Assembly (NCBI GenBank): GCA_030867875.1 | Contig: JAOWCC010001634.1 | Location: 131,540,807-131,604,806, forward strand | Origin: Actinernus sp. WN-2022 | Taxonomy: Eukaryota; Cnidaria; Anthozoa; Actiniaria; Actinernidae | DNA length: 64,000 nt | Direction of reading: 5' to 3' | In this document: positions 22,351 to 33,600 of the stretch, in pieces | Position numbering within the stretch: position 1 is the stretch's first letter | Layout of the letters: every line of letters begins with the position of its first letter | Program-made: the position numbers and the translations under genes | Notes under the pieces: generated by a model | The model's database searches: none | What the model saw: only the letters and a program-made list of their open reading frames with translations | Told to the model about the DNA's origin: nothing

Positions 22351-22489
22351 AGTAAACAGTATTCATCCCAATATTCTTTCCAGTCCTGAGCAAAAGCTTA
22401 TTGTATTTGACCGATTATTAACTAACCTCATAAAGCAGACCCCCGCGTCAACTTCTGAGGAAGTGAAACGGAAGTTGTGTTTAGCGGCG
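22351..22489 (+). CDS. Possible internal exon, unknown protein
   Basis: A frame without an ATG runs from a CCTAG acceptor-like site to a strong donor, GTGAGT, at 22490. The peptide includes SIHPNILSSPEQKLIVFDRL and TSEEVKRKLCLAA, a composition typical of real globular protein. I do not recognise the family. The acceptor has only a short T run upstream. No partner exon was found, so this could be an isolated relic. Confidence 0.3.
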
Positions 22490-22714
22490 GTGAGTTTGAG
22501 CGTCCAAACCGGTTATTTTGCCCAGCATATTTGACAAAATACAGGATCACAAGTAAAGAAACACCTTTACATTTGTTCTGTATTAGACTTATTTCGAGAT
22601 GAATGTAGTAAGAAAGAAAAACGCTTCGAAGTCCAGCTCAAGGTAGAGCTGGTTAGCTTGCAACCCAGTACGGTTAGTACTGTTCTGTAGGTCGTATCCT
22701 ATTGGACTTCACTC

Positions 22715-22802
22715 AGCATGGCGTTGCTATGGGCCAACAAGTCACGTGACCATCTGTTGCAAAAGGCCAGTTCAGCTTCGTACCAACATTATCCGCGGCA
22801 CA
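22715..22802 (+). promoter_or_regulatory. Promoter-like segment of the HNMT-like gene
   Basis: GTTGCTATGG (22723-22732) is the complement of CCATAGCAAC. It is followed by the palindrome TCACGTGA (22742-22749), an E-box of the USF/MITF type. The start codon of the methyltransferase lies 53 bp further on. Confidence 0.4.
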
Positions 22803-23448
22803 ATGACTGATATCGCTTCTTTTCACGCGCACTATGACAATAGTTTCCACGAATACCTCGATAAATCGGGAGAACGTGAAGCAGATGTCAAGTCTCTTCA
22901 GCAACACCTCCCCTCTGCAATCAATAAATTACAGACAAGTAAGAAATATAACAAGTTTAATGTTTTAAGCATTGGCAGTGGCACGGGTGTAGTGGATCTA
23001 GAAATACTGAAAGTTATCTTGGATCAGCTTCAACAGCGCGATGTCAAGATATTGAACTGTGCCGTTGATCCAAACGGGCATAGTTTGATGAAGTATAAAG
23101 AATCTATTCAGCATCTCCCTGAAGCCTTACGAGGGATACAGTTTGAATTCCATACAAGCACATTCGATAAGTATATACAAGACCACGGCACTAAGACCAA
23201 GTTCGACCTGATTCATTTTATTCACAGTATCTACTATGTGGAACTCGAGCGAGCCTTGCTACACATCTATACCAAAACTTGTTAGCTGACCAAGGAGTGA
23301 TTGCGTGTGTAATTGAGAGCGCGGAACATCCTATACATGCTATTTCCCGCCGACTAAACAAGCAAGGCAACGTGACGACTACTTGGTGTACTGCTGTGGA
23401 TGTTGAAGAGGTGGCCGCCAAACACAAGTGGAACTACGATGATTATAA
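22803..23448 (+). CDS. Histamine N-methyltransferase-like first exon, with one frameshift
   Basis: This is a class I SAM-dependent methyltransferase of the HNMT type; the vertebrate enzyme methylates histamine in the cytosol. From ATG 22803 the protein has an N-terminal FHAHYDNSFHEYLDKSGE block, SAM motif I as VLSIGSGTGVVDLEIL (about 22960), an acidic-loop block AVDPNGHSLMKYKES (about 23060), and DLIHFIHSIYYVE (about 23205), all in HNMT order. The frame stops at 23283, but a second frame (offset by one missing or two extra bases near 23265) continues NLLADQGVIACVIES to a splice donor at 23449 (GTAAG), where the family protein goes on. So it is either a pseudogene, an assembly error or a real frameshift. 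An upstream in-frame ATG exists at 22746, but the HNMT alignment favours 22803. The downstream exon was not found in the window. The substrate in this organism is inference. Confidence 0.75.
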
Positions 23449-25149
23449 GTAAGCCACACATGGAAAAAAACGGAAAAACACGCAAAATAGTACTATATTC
23501 TCACCAAGAGCATCTGCAAACAATGCCAAGAGTGATACTAAGTTATGGGAGAGATCAGCCCTTCGGCGGCCGCGCTCTCAGGTAACTCAGCATTCGAACT
23601 GGAACGACTCCAGCAGAGGACTTATGCACTGTAATAGCATAGGAATAACTATAAAACCAGTGCTTTCCTCCCAAAACTCAGAAAATCCGAAAATCAAATC
23701 CCAAACCAGACATAACGACGCTAACAAATTCAGACCATCTCGTATCTGCGGCTAGCAGTGCTAAATTCAGGGGTTGCGGAATGACATGTAAAGATTAAGA
23801 AAAAACAAAGGAAACGAAAAAGTCTATTGCGACGGGATCGGAGCTGATAACCTGATCAGAATAATTATAATTACTCCATGGGCCTGACCATATCGTGATG
23901 GTGCTAATTAATGCAGGATGGAATTGTGATGAACATACATTTAGTCGGCACGCCTATCCGTACGTTACTAAATGAATACAATAAATAAACTATTAAAGAG
24001 ACCATACAGGACGAGGGCGCTGGAGTTGCAACACTTGGGACTATACTCCTCCATGCAATCACGCCACTGCATAGACGTAAACTGAACATAGAAAATCATG
24101 TCGAGCGAAATTCAATACATTTGTAGCCCTAAGCGATGCACTGAAAACAATAATATATATATGAAGGAAGACTCCCCGCCGATAGCCCCGAAGCGAAGCA
24201 ACTCCGAAATACACCGTCCAGGGACAGAGTAATGAAGGGTATTAGATAACCCCATCGGAGAAGCTTTGCACCAGGAAGCCATACTGAAAATATATTGCAT
24301 GAAAAAATATAATAAAGACAAAAGTGTGCTATGTTATGCAAAAAAATAACTCTAACGAAAACCAGGGCAGTGTGATGTAATGGCGCAGAATACATAGAAC
24401 ACTAGTGTTCGCTCAGGCTTGTATGGCTAAACTGAGCGAAGCACATGTGCTTAACAAGAAACGTTAACTAACGTGTTAATTAAACTCTATGCTCATGGTT
24501 ACTTATGCAGTTGTGATACAGACGTTTCGCTTAAAAAGAGTATGACATGGGCAATTACCCGTAATTTCCGGCCTATTACCCGCGGGTTATCTGTTATCCG
24601 TCCCAATTCGCTCTAATTTTTTCAACAAACCGCTGCTGCTGCGGGTAATGTGTTAAGTTCTAAAGAAAGTTACGGCGATCGACTTTCGCCCCTTATTCGC
24701 TGGCGGCACACAGCGATCGCCTTTGTCGAAAACAACGAAAAGCGGTCGCCTTTCGCTGGCGAAAATTTCGTCTTCACTTGTGAAAAATTATCGCTGTTGA
24801 ATTTTTTTTTGCCAAACTGAAAAGCCGCCGACGATTTTTTCGCAATGATAACAATGATCGCCGTTAGTGTCAGTATTTATTTCGTCCAAATCTTCTAAGC
24901 TTTGTATAAAACCAAAACGTATACAGTTTAACTGAAACCCGTTAGTTTGGTGCTTTATTTCATCTGAAAAAACTTTATATATTACCTTCTGTACGATGTA
25001 GTTTCACACTTGATCCCGTTAATCCACAGGCCGCCCAAGTTCTGACTGTGTAACAAGGTTTGTCTGGGAGTTCTTCCGATAACTCAGAATAATAACATAA
25101 ATCTCCTGTAATACAAGGTAAATAAAGGAAGAAGACTTACTTGAAGTTG
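23449..25149. other. Unassigned stretch 3' of the HNMT-like exon
   Basis: This could be intron or intergenic sequence. Minus-strand frames at 23904-24395 have no motif that I recognise. No donor-acceptor bounded exon homologous to the rest of HNMT was seen. Confidence 0.4.
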
Positions 25150-25660
25150 TTTTGTCGTCCTATGTGTATTTCAGGTCGCTAGAACGGTGTTTTATGGAAT
25201 TCTTGAGTCGTACGTTTCACCCCTTTAACCAGAGGGGAAGGCTGAACACTCGATACAACCACGGCCTTCGCTCGAGGACGAATTTTTCACAAAATATCAA
25301 TCCCATCGGCGTTTACTCGGCCGCGGTACAATCCAAGGACATCAATAGGCCTTTTGCATCAATTGATCACGTGACGATTTTCCCATAGCAACGTCTTGTG
25401 TGGAGGGCAAGCCATTCTAACATTCCTTGACAACAGAGAGAGCGTGGGAGACGCGAACGTGAAACCTCAATACTAAAAGTTCTGCCGGTTCCTTTGTTAT
25501 TCGTTTTCAGCTCAAATTTATCATAACTATTTAGCTTTAAATCTTAAAGTTCAGTGTTAGAGGATTTTAAGAGCCGTAAGACGATCAGAAATAGCTTTCT
25601 GAAGCCAAAACCTAACCGGACTCTGCGAGTTACTCGCAACATGTGACAACAGCTGGCGCC
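25150..25660 (+). promoter_or_regulatory. Promoter-like segment, possible untranslated first exon
   Basis: TCACGTGAC (25367-25375) is followed after 8 bp by CATAGCAACG (25384-25393), in the same order as on the opposite strand at 22723-22749. A donor-like GGTAAGAAG lies near 25660. The frame at 25152-25388 has no recognisable domain. Confidence 0.3.
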
Positions 25661-26224
25661 GGTAAGAAGCTGACTTCGGGAATGTACTTTTCTTCCACGC
25701 TTTAAATCGTCTTTATGTTCTAGAAAAATTATGTGATGACAAGAGAATGATGTATCTGAACGCGTTACAGGCTACAGAGATATTATAAACTGATGTACGA
25801 ATAACAACCTGATATTATAGGTTGTTGAGTAGCTGGTTTTCCTATGTGACAAGTTTTCTCTTTTTTTCAAATCACCAGCAACACCAGAGTCTGTAATCTT
25901 GAAATAAAGCCCCTCGTTACTTCGTATTTTGGTGATCCACTGAGACCTTAATCCCATGTCTTTACCGGGGAATTAAAAGCTTAAAAGTGCTTAAAAGTAT
26001 TCATTTGTGAACTGTTTTGTCAAAAACTAAGAAAACTACTTAAAAGCTAAGCCTAAGACTTTAACAGGTTGAAGTTTTCTTAATTTGTAATTCATTGTGA
26101 GTTTACTAAGTTATAAAATTATTTACTAAAAAAGTTGAAACCCTCGGTAATTTGTATATGATAGCGGAGCCTTCGTTCTTTTGGCCAGCGGAGCATACCG
26201 TTTTGCCGCGGCGTGGTAAGGTAA
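25661..26224. other. Unassigned spacer
   Basis: AT-rich; no gene, hairpin or repeat recognised. Confidence 0.4.
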
Positions 26225-26416
26225 TAGACTGCGAACAGTCCCTTTATTTTTCTTGGTCTCTTGTAATTGTTGCGAAAAACTCGAAAAACGATGTCCCCCA
26301 GCCCTCCTACCCTACGGGAAATTCGTTCGCGCCCAATCCGCGCTCGGCCAATACATCGTTTTTCGAGTTTTTCGTGACTAGAGACCAAGAAAAATAAAGG
26401 GACTGTTCGCAGTCTA
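26225..26416. mobile_element. MITE with long perfect TIRs
   Basis: TAGACTGCGAACAGTCCCTT and on for 37 bp is mirrored at the right end. An inner palindrome (AAACTCGAAAAACGATGT) extends the symmetry. Reading frames on both strands here share sequence only because of that symmetry. Confidence 0.8.
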
Positions 26417-26453
26417 CGTAAGGTAACCTTTTTCTCCAATAATTTATAGATCT

Positions 26454-26591
26454 GGGCCGGGTTGTTCGAAGCAAGGTTAACTTTAACACTAGGTTAGCGC
26501 TAAATCTGTAATTGCAATCTGTACAGTTTAACCCAGAGTTAACGATTTAACCCAGGGTTAGCGCTGAACCTTGCTTCGAACAACCGGGCCC
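26454..26591. mobile_element. Palindromic MITE, family also at 56956
   Basis: GGGCCGGGTTGTTCGAAGCA is mirrored by TGCTTCGAACAACCGGGCCC. The core has GGTTAGCGCTAAATCTGTAA and repeated TTAACCCAG blocks, shared with 56956-57079. Confidence 0.8.
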
Positions 26592-26912
26592 TGATGAATT
26601 GAACTCTAAAGGAGCTGAGGTGAATCGTATCCTGCGTCAGTTTTCCAAGGAATCTCATTGGAACGTAATAGACCGGCCATGCAAACATTAGCTCAAAACA
26701 TTTAAATGCTAGCGGTTTACATTTAAACAAAGAAGGAGTTATTAAATTAATGTCTCAGAACATTTCAACGTATATTAGTAACAATTGATTGGTTGCCGAT
26801 GAAGTCATAGCAGCTAGTGGGTCCCGTACATTACAGTCATGAAAATGATCTCCATATCCCACCGATACCAACCGCAGTGATTCTAATTCTCATTTGCCTA
26901 CCACTAGGGGAT

Positions 26913-28188
26913 TTCAATCAATCAATCAATCAATCAATCAACAACTTTATTAACGTGTCTAAAAACTTCTAGCGCACCACAAGTGGTGTACTAATCGGGG
27001 ACACCTAAATATAATATATATGTATATATAAAAAATCTGCACAATACAAATATACATAGAATATGATTGGATATGTTATGTAAATACTTTAAACATGAAA
27101 TTGCTAAAATAGGAGAATACTCCTTATGATATCCTACTGTTAAAAGATAATAATAGTAATTATAATAATGGATAGATCCGTGTCATAAATAATAAATAAT
27201 TCACATATTGCAGAGGAAGCAACTGGGTGGGCATACCTTCTCTACAAGTACTGCCAGATTCTGCTTTCTTATGTTTTTCTTAAAAGAGGTAAGCGTTGTA
27301 TAGTTTCTGGATGCTGAAGGGAGTTTACCCCATAAAAAAGGTCCATAGTATCGCAAGGAGTGTTTACCAAACTTTATAGTGCTAATCCTAGGTAGTACAA
27401 AGTCCGCATTCCTTAAATTGTAACTACTACTACTGGTAACAAATATTTCTAAAATGTTGTTTGGTAACAGCTTGTTTTTGACCTTGAACATAAAAATAGC
27501 AATGTCATGTAGACGTCTATTATATAAATTAGACATTTTAGCTCTAACTAATAGTTCGCTATATGTGGTGCTCCAGTCATTATATACCGCCCTGAGGCCT
27601 CTCTCATTGATTTTTTCAAGTTTGTTACTATCAGACTTCCTACAAAAATGCCATGTTAGTCCGCAGTATGTAAGATAAGGGAGGATGGCAGCTGTGTAGA
27701 TCCTTAGTTTTGCCTTAACCGGGATTAACTTGCGCAGGCGCATCAGCACTCCTACCCGCGAACTTGCCTTCTTGCACATAATTGAGATGTGCTCGGAGAA
27801 AGTTAGATTCCGATCGATAGTAACACCAAGCAACTTTAGTTCGTCCGTTGCCTTGATTGTCATCCCATCTATCTCCATATCCAGCTCATGTGTATCTTGT
27901 TTGGATATGATCATTGTTTGGTATTTTGTGAGATTTCCTTCCAAGAAGTTCTCCTTGTACCACTCAGAGGTATTTTTCCCGTCCGTGTTTACTTCCAATA
28001 TAGCTTGCTCCGGTTTTTCGTGAGAAAAGTACAGCTGATGGTCGTCAGCATATGCTGACAGCTGACATTTCCGGTCCACGTAGAATATATCATTCTGGTA
28101 TATATTCCAGAGTAGTGGTCCCAACGATGATCCTTGCGGACAGCCTCTAGTGACATCCTCCCACCTGCTTGTGACGTGACCATTTAAA
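26913..28188 (-). pseudogene. LINE 3' part: reverse transcriptase with YADD, largely open
   Basis: A 339-codon frame (28220 to 27201) encodes most of a non-LTR reverse transcriptase. Blocks: RGCPQGSSLGPLLWNIYQND (about 28145-28090), catalytic AYADDHQLYFS (about 28050), LKLLGVTIDRNLTFSEHI (about 27840), a YLTYCGLTWHFC block (about 27660), and a C-terminal GKHSLRYYGPFLWGKLPSAS (about 27360-27300). The frame has no internal stop. The 5' half (endonuclease and RT fingers) is missing on this strand; instead an endonuclease fragment starts on the opposite strand at 28189. The first codons (MVRLAMFREAIL) lie over the junction and are not native. The element ends in a TTGA tetranucleotide tail at 26913-26941. 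The C-terminal type matches the fragment at 62471. Confidence 0.88.
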
Positions 28189-28636
28189 ATGGCTTCTCTA
28201 AACATCGCCAGTCTTACCAAACATATTAATGAGTTAAGGGTTCTAATGGATAATCAAACACTTGATATTTTAGCAATAAATGAATCAAGACTAGACAGCT
28301 CTGTTTTAACCAGTGAAGTTTCGAACCCGGGTTACGATCTAATTCGTAGAGATCGCATCACTAATGGTCGGAACGGCGGTGGAGTTGCCATTTATATTCG
28401 GTCTAATATAAATTATCTTACCAGGGAAGATCTCAATTTAGTTGATCTGGAAAATTTATGTATTGAAATACGCAAACCTAGATCAAAGTATTTCGTTATC
28501 GTTAGTTTCTACAGACCTTCTTCTATTAAAGAAGGAGATATTTAATTATTTTGAACAGTTGATCGAAAAACTCGACCTTGAAAACAAAGAGTTTTTTATT
28601 CTTGGCGATTTTAATTGCGATCTGTCACCTGATTGA
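28189..28636 (+). pseudogene. LINE 5' part: APE endonuclease fragment, inverted
   Basis: From 28189 the plus strand encodes the N-terminus of a LINE endonuclease: SLNIASLTKHINELRVLM, then DILAINESRLD (metal-binding Glu), NGGGVAIYIRS, and, after a frame change near 28535, FFILGDFNCDL (about 28600). The match to exonuclease-endonuclease-phosphatase order is clear. It stops well before the SDH end of the domain. It begins within a few bases of the point where the minus-strand RT fragment begins, so the two halves lie head to head. Both match one cnidarian LINE type in my memory, which makes a 5' inversion during target-primed integration the likely origin. Confidence 0.78.
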
Positions 28637-29976
28637 AAAAATCAAAATAACTTGCATACCAAATAGTCCAGGCATTTTATGGCAAAAAATTGGTCAACCT
28701 GTGACTACTTGCAAAAGAAGGTATTTCAACGGATTTTTACTCAGAAACATGACCTCTACGAATAGCGCAAGATGGAAACGAGGCGGGATGAAGATTATAA
28801 TCCAAAAACGCATATAGAGGGTCAGACAATGATCTATCAAACAGGATGCAAAACTTTAACCATTCCTTAAATGACATTATGTGTATTGTCAAAAGCATTA
28901 TTTTCATGGATATTTCGTATTTTTGTGATATAATCCCATGTATATAAAAGTAGAAAAAATGGTGGCCCTGATTAAGTTGGAAGGCCGACTAAGCTTTTCT
29001 GAAGTTTTATTTACCCAGAACACCTGCTATGTTTTTGTTATCCGTTCTAATAGTGTTTGGAATTTTACAGGGTATGATAACTTGATCTTGATATCTAAAA
29101 AAAAAAAAACATCACTCCCCAGACCAGCTGGTCGTCCCGGCTGGTCGTACACTAGTATCTGCATGTGCTTTTATTATTTTTTGGTGACTGATATGATTTA
29201 AATACTTTATGTTAGGGTTAGAAAATTAAAACAATTGTAAACAGCTTGGCGGACTCATTCAACATTTTCTTGGCCCTCTACCAAAGCCGCTCACCACCTC
29301 AAATTTAAGGGTTATACAATGTTTGGGAGCAAAGTTACAGATCGCGAAAGTCGCGATTTTTTACAGACGTTTGTATGGCGGACGTGCAACGTTGCCCGTT
29401 GGTCATACAAATGTCTGTTAAAATAAATCCGAATTCGCGGTATTATATCTTCGCTCCTGGGGATTTGTCTAGTTTTGAGGTGTTTTTACAGCAGTAAACG
29501 GCTTTTTTTAGAATTCAAAGAAATCGACTACTTGTAAAATAACCGTGATATGGGCGAATTACTCGCATCAGTCAGACAGAAACACACTGGCACCTTTGCT
29601 GTTCACGAGTCTGATGTGTTCATTTCATTTCGTCGCGTTTCACTGTCGGATCGTTGTACACGCAACTGACAAAATTGGCTTGAGAGTTGAGAGGCCTTGG
29701 AGAGTTTTATGCCTTGGTAAGTCCAAGTACTTCCAAGTTATGTACAGTAAATGCTCACAGTAGATTCGTACATCTTCTTTATTTAGCTTTATACATTGTA
29801 TAGTTAGGCAGTATAAATCCTGGGTGAAGATTTGCGGGATTGAACTAGTTGACCCGCTTTGATTACACTGTCAAGCCAAGATAGAACACTTAAAGACTTG
29901 AAACATTTGGGAAAGAACCACAATTATGCATTTATGAAACACAGAAACGTTTCGACACTATACTAAAACTGAAAGT
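28637..29976. other. Unassigned stretch
   Basis: No gene recognised. A short palindrome (ACAGACGTTTGTATG mirrored by CATACAAATGTCTGT) lies at about 29366-29417. Confidence 0.4.
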
Positions 29977-31222
29977 GTGAATTTTCGTGCGTTGTTTGAG
30001 AAGTTGACAGAAAAGAAGGAGATAGGAGGTCCTCAAGAACATTCGAGAATGCGTCAACAACAGGCAGTATTTCCTGATAGCAAGAAGCCGCACTGCCGTG
30101 CTATTGCTGCAGTACATGGAAATGGTGACATACTGCGCTCCTTCAACAGACTGAGCCGAGCGTACAGCCAACTGGGAGTTCCAACTTAATTGAAGCACAG
30201 TCGAGAATGCTGCCATATCTCGCTGCGTCAGGCCACAACCTGTACGTAAAGTGCACTCGGCTATACCTGCAGTCAATAACTGATCTTCAGAGAGATCATC
30301 AGAATGTTTACCGCGACTTCATTTGTGGCCTTCACGTGGCGAGGACAAGTGATAGCTTTTGGGAGGGCTTGTCGACAGATTTCATGATTGATCAGGTGCT
30401 GAAGACCAGTGGGGTTTGACCTAAGGAAGGGGCTTGACGGAGCAACAATGACTCATCTGACTGTTATCCGTGCCCGCCATGCAAGAACTGACAGGCGAGG
30501 AATTTAACTCAAATGATCAAAACAAGGACATGACAAAAGCAAGGCAGGCGCGCGATATGAAGGATACGCTCACCACCTGACAGTGCTGTGAATGTGGATG
30601 CAGATGTGGTCAGAGCCATTGGGGAGAAGATATCATCGTTGCTGAATGGAATGTCTGCTGCTCAGTTACACATTCAAGCGCAGTACACAGGCTGTCACCC
30701 TTGTTTCGAAGTTCTCTGTCAAGATTGACAATGACAACGTTCAAGTAAACGAACTGATGTTTCAGCGACTTATCATCGCCAGTTGCAAAACAACTCATAC
30801 CTTGAAGCGTTATTACGTTACGAGCTGTGCAGCTACCCAACTGCTCTGTTTGATTCCCTGTTGACGCTCAGACAGCCAAAAAACAGCCCTTGCAGATGCC
30901 CTATGGACAAAGCTGTCGCCTGCGGCCAAGACACAATGCGGAGATGTTCAGTATATGTTTTAGATGGCGGAGCTCTTCTCCACCGAATCCCGTTTCCGCG
31001 AGGATCTGCAACATACCAATATGTGTGCGAGTTGTATTGCACTTACCTGTCTAGGACTATGGGAGACCGATCATTGTATTTTACGGGTATGAAGAGATGT
31101 CTACTAAGGAATATGATGCGCGCATCAGGAAAAGTTGGGGGAACCGTGCCTTTTCAGAAAGAATGAAAGACACGCTTAAGAAGGATGACTTCCTTTCTAA
31201 TCCAAAGAATAAGGAACGCTTA

Positions 31223-32684
31223 CAGGGTGTCCCAAAAGTTCGTTCCTCTACTTTACAGGCCTGTATTTTATTATATCTTGACTCACGGAAAAGCTTTTTC
31301 ATAAAAACATTTATAAAAACCATCTAGTTTAATGTTCGTATTACTTACGGGCTTAAAATGACGCGAGTTTTTTTGCTTTTTACATTTTCCCGCCAAAACA
31401 TGTGATTTGGAATCCCGCGCGTGTACATTTCCCGCCAATTTCGCATGTCGCTGAAACGTTTTTGTCGTTTTTAGCGGATTATTATTAAAGATGAATCCTC
31501 TCAAAGCAAAAAAGGTAACCTATTTACGAGCACAAGCATCTATACTTAGATCTTCTGGTCTATCTGTTCAAGAAATCGCAAAAATACTAGAAAAAACCGA
31601 ACGTTGGGTAGTAAAATGGTCGTCCAGAAGCGAAGATTTTCAAGACAAGAAACGAAGTGGAAGACCTAGGGTCCTAAACGAAGCGGCTAAGAAAGTCCTT
31701 GAGAAGGCAAAGTACAAACGAGGAAAATCAACAAGGCAGCTATCACAACATTTAGCAAGTAAAGGCTTGTCAGGCTCAAAAATCTCTGGCTGGAGATTCA
31801 TGAAAAGCAAAGGTTGGAAACCTCTGAGACGGCAAAAGAAGACACTGTTGACTGCAAAACAACGCGCAGCTCGGCTAAAATTCACTAAAAAATACAGAAA
31901 ACTGACTGCAGAAGAATGGGATGATTTTCTCTTTTCTAACGAATGTCAGAAGTATCTGTTTTAATTAGTTGCCTAACCCCAAAATGACATCGTCTGGGGA
32001 TCGAAAGAGAACCAAGTACCTCCTGCCTACCAAGTCAAGCAAAGCTTGAAATGGATGATCTGGGGCGGAATGACAGGCCGCGGTCTGACCGATCTTCACT
32101 TTATTCCACAAAGACAGACTGTAACTGCTGATTATTATATAACCAACATACTAGAGAAAGAAGTTAAGCCTCTTCTTCGCCGTAAATCTACAAATGAAAC
32201 AGCAGTTAAAAGAAAACTGTTCAGCTCTAACCGTAACATGACATTCGTTCAAGACGGGGCACCACCTCACACAGCTAAGGCCACGCAAACATGGTGCGAA
32301 AAGAACTTGCCCAATTTTATTGAGAAAGCAGAATGGCCACCTAACTCACCAGACATCAACCCGATCGAGAATCTTTGGGGTATAATAGATGAATTCGCAT
32401 ACAAAGATCCTATCCCGAAGACCATGAAATAACTGAAAAGACGGCTCAAGCAAGCATGGAAAAACGTCCCGTTTTCAATTAACGCTACGAGATTTATCTC
32501 ACTCGATGCCGTGGCGGCTACGAAAAGTGATAAAGAACAAAGGAGGCCATGCAGGCTACTGAAATTATGTATACAAATAGTGTACATAGCAGGAAATAAC
32601 TCCTAGTACTTTAAGTTATATTGCGCTTGTTAAACAAAAGTTATTTCAGTTGAAATCAGAGGAACGAACTTTTGGGACACCCTG
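31223..32684 (+). mobile_element. Tc1/mariner-type transposon with perfect 27-bp TIRs
   Basis: CAGGGTGTCCCAAAAGTTCG and on for 27 bp is found exactly inverted at 32658-32684. TA flanks both ends (31221-31222 and 32685-32686). The 1462-bp length and single central gene are standard for the superfamily. Confidence 0.95.
31491..32562 (+). pseudogene. Tc1/mariner-type transposase, inactive
   Basis: The N-terminal DNA-binding part has a helix-turn-helix (SGLSVQEIAKILEKTERWVV), a GRPR motif (about 31655) and a second helical block. The DDE part has FSNEC at about 31934, where the family has FSDE, so the first catalytic Asp is Asn. The second Asp is in FVQDGAPPHTA (about 32250), and the third acidic residue is the Glu of SPDINPIENLW (about 32355). 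There are 37 residues between the second Asp and this Glu, a DD37E spacing. In-frame stops occur at 31962, 31974 and 32430, and a frameshift near 32480 precedes the true C-terminus, NKGGHAGY, with its stop at 32560-32562. It cannot make transposase. Confidence 0.92.
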
Positions 32685-33600
32685 TATAAACATGCTGAGC
32701 CAGGCACTGTACGACCCATCACGCCAAGAGCGACGCCGATCTTCTTACATGCAGTGAGAACAGCTGTGGAGTTTGCTCGAGGAAAGACCACGGTTCTTGT
32801 TGGAGATGATACCGATTTTCTAGGGCTCTTGTGCTATTATACCCGCGAAGATGGCTGTGATCTCCACTTCAAGCCGGAGCCAAAGGCAAACACGAAGGGC
32901 GCAGAACATGAAGAAAGTGCATGAAAGAACAGGTGGGTGAGGATGTATGCAGAAACATCCCATTTCTTCACGCCATAACCGGATGGGACACCACCTCCCG
33001 CCTGTACGAAATAGGTAAGGCGACGGCCCTGAAGAAATTCCTCAATACCCCGTACTTCAAAGACCAAGCCAGGGTGTTCAGCTCTCATTCCGCTGTGGAT
33101 AATGTTATTACTGCTGGTGAGAATGCACTGAGTCCCTGTTCAATGGAAAGCCAGCAGAAAGGCTCAGTACTCTTAGATATCAACGATACTATGAGAAATT
33201 TGCAGGTAAGAGTCCAGAATCTGCCTCAGTCCAACTTCAGCAGCGGCCCGGTATCACAGCCTATGAGTATACCTTCAAGTCAAGCAATGGGAAGGATACA
33301 GACATGTCGTTAGAGGGCTGGGGATAGAAAGTTAGTGGTACTACCAAGTAACGACCGATTTACCTCCTGCACCAGACTCCCTTTTTCATTTGATTACGTG
33401 CAACTGTTTATCGGACTGTAGCAGTTTGCGATGCACCTGCCGCAAGAACAGCCTTGAGTGCTCCCCTGCGTACGGTAAATGCAAAGGCTTCGCATATACA
33501 AATTCTGCGAACCAGCCCATTGACTATAACATTAGTAATGTATATAGATATTGTACATGGAAAAGCCTCACAAGCGAAAGTAAGGACATGAGATATTAAC

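Larger units (their letters stand above)
29977..33600 (+). pseudogene. High-copy PIN/XPG-like nuclease family protein, broken by a mariner insertion
   Basis: The coding blocks are in one orientation and in family order but in several frames. 30190-30420 has HNLYVKCTRLYLQSI and VARTSDSFWEGLSTDFMIDQ; 30820-31080 has ALLRYELCSYPTALFDSLLT and VLDGGALLHRIPFPRGS; 31090-31220 has STKEYDARIRKSW and KKDDFLSNPKNKERL. A Tc1/mariner-type element interrupts here. From 32687 it resumes with a SDADLL block, TTVLVGDDTDFLGLLCYYT (acidic residues like a PIN/XPG active site), HAITGWDTTSRLYEIGK (about 32970), and a Cys-rich end with CNCLSDCSSLRCTCRKNSLE (about 33390-33450). I recall this protein family as very high-copy in cnidarians and arthropods. 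The nuclease assignment is inference from the acidic motifs. Removing the insertion and one TA leaves the frame open across the site (KERLNMLSQ). Confidence 0.6.

Noticed and set aside
23904..24395. Remaining exons of the HNMT-like gene
   Set aside because: The open frames are on the opposite strand and show no methyltransferase block.
26152..26489. Overlapping frames on both strands sharing CEQSLYFSWSLV
   Set aside because: The shared peptide comes from the inverted repeats of the MITE at 26225-26416.
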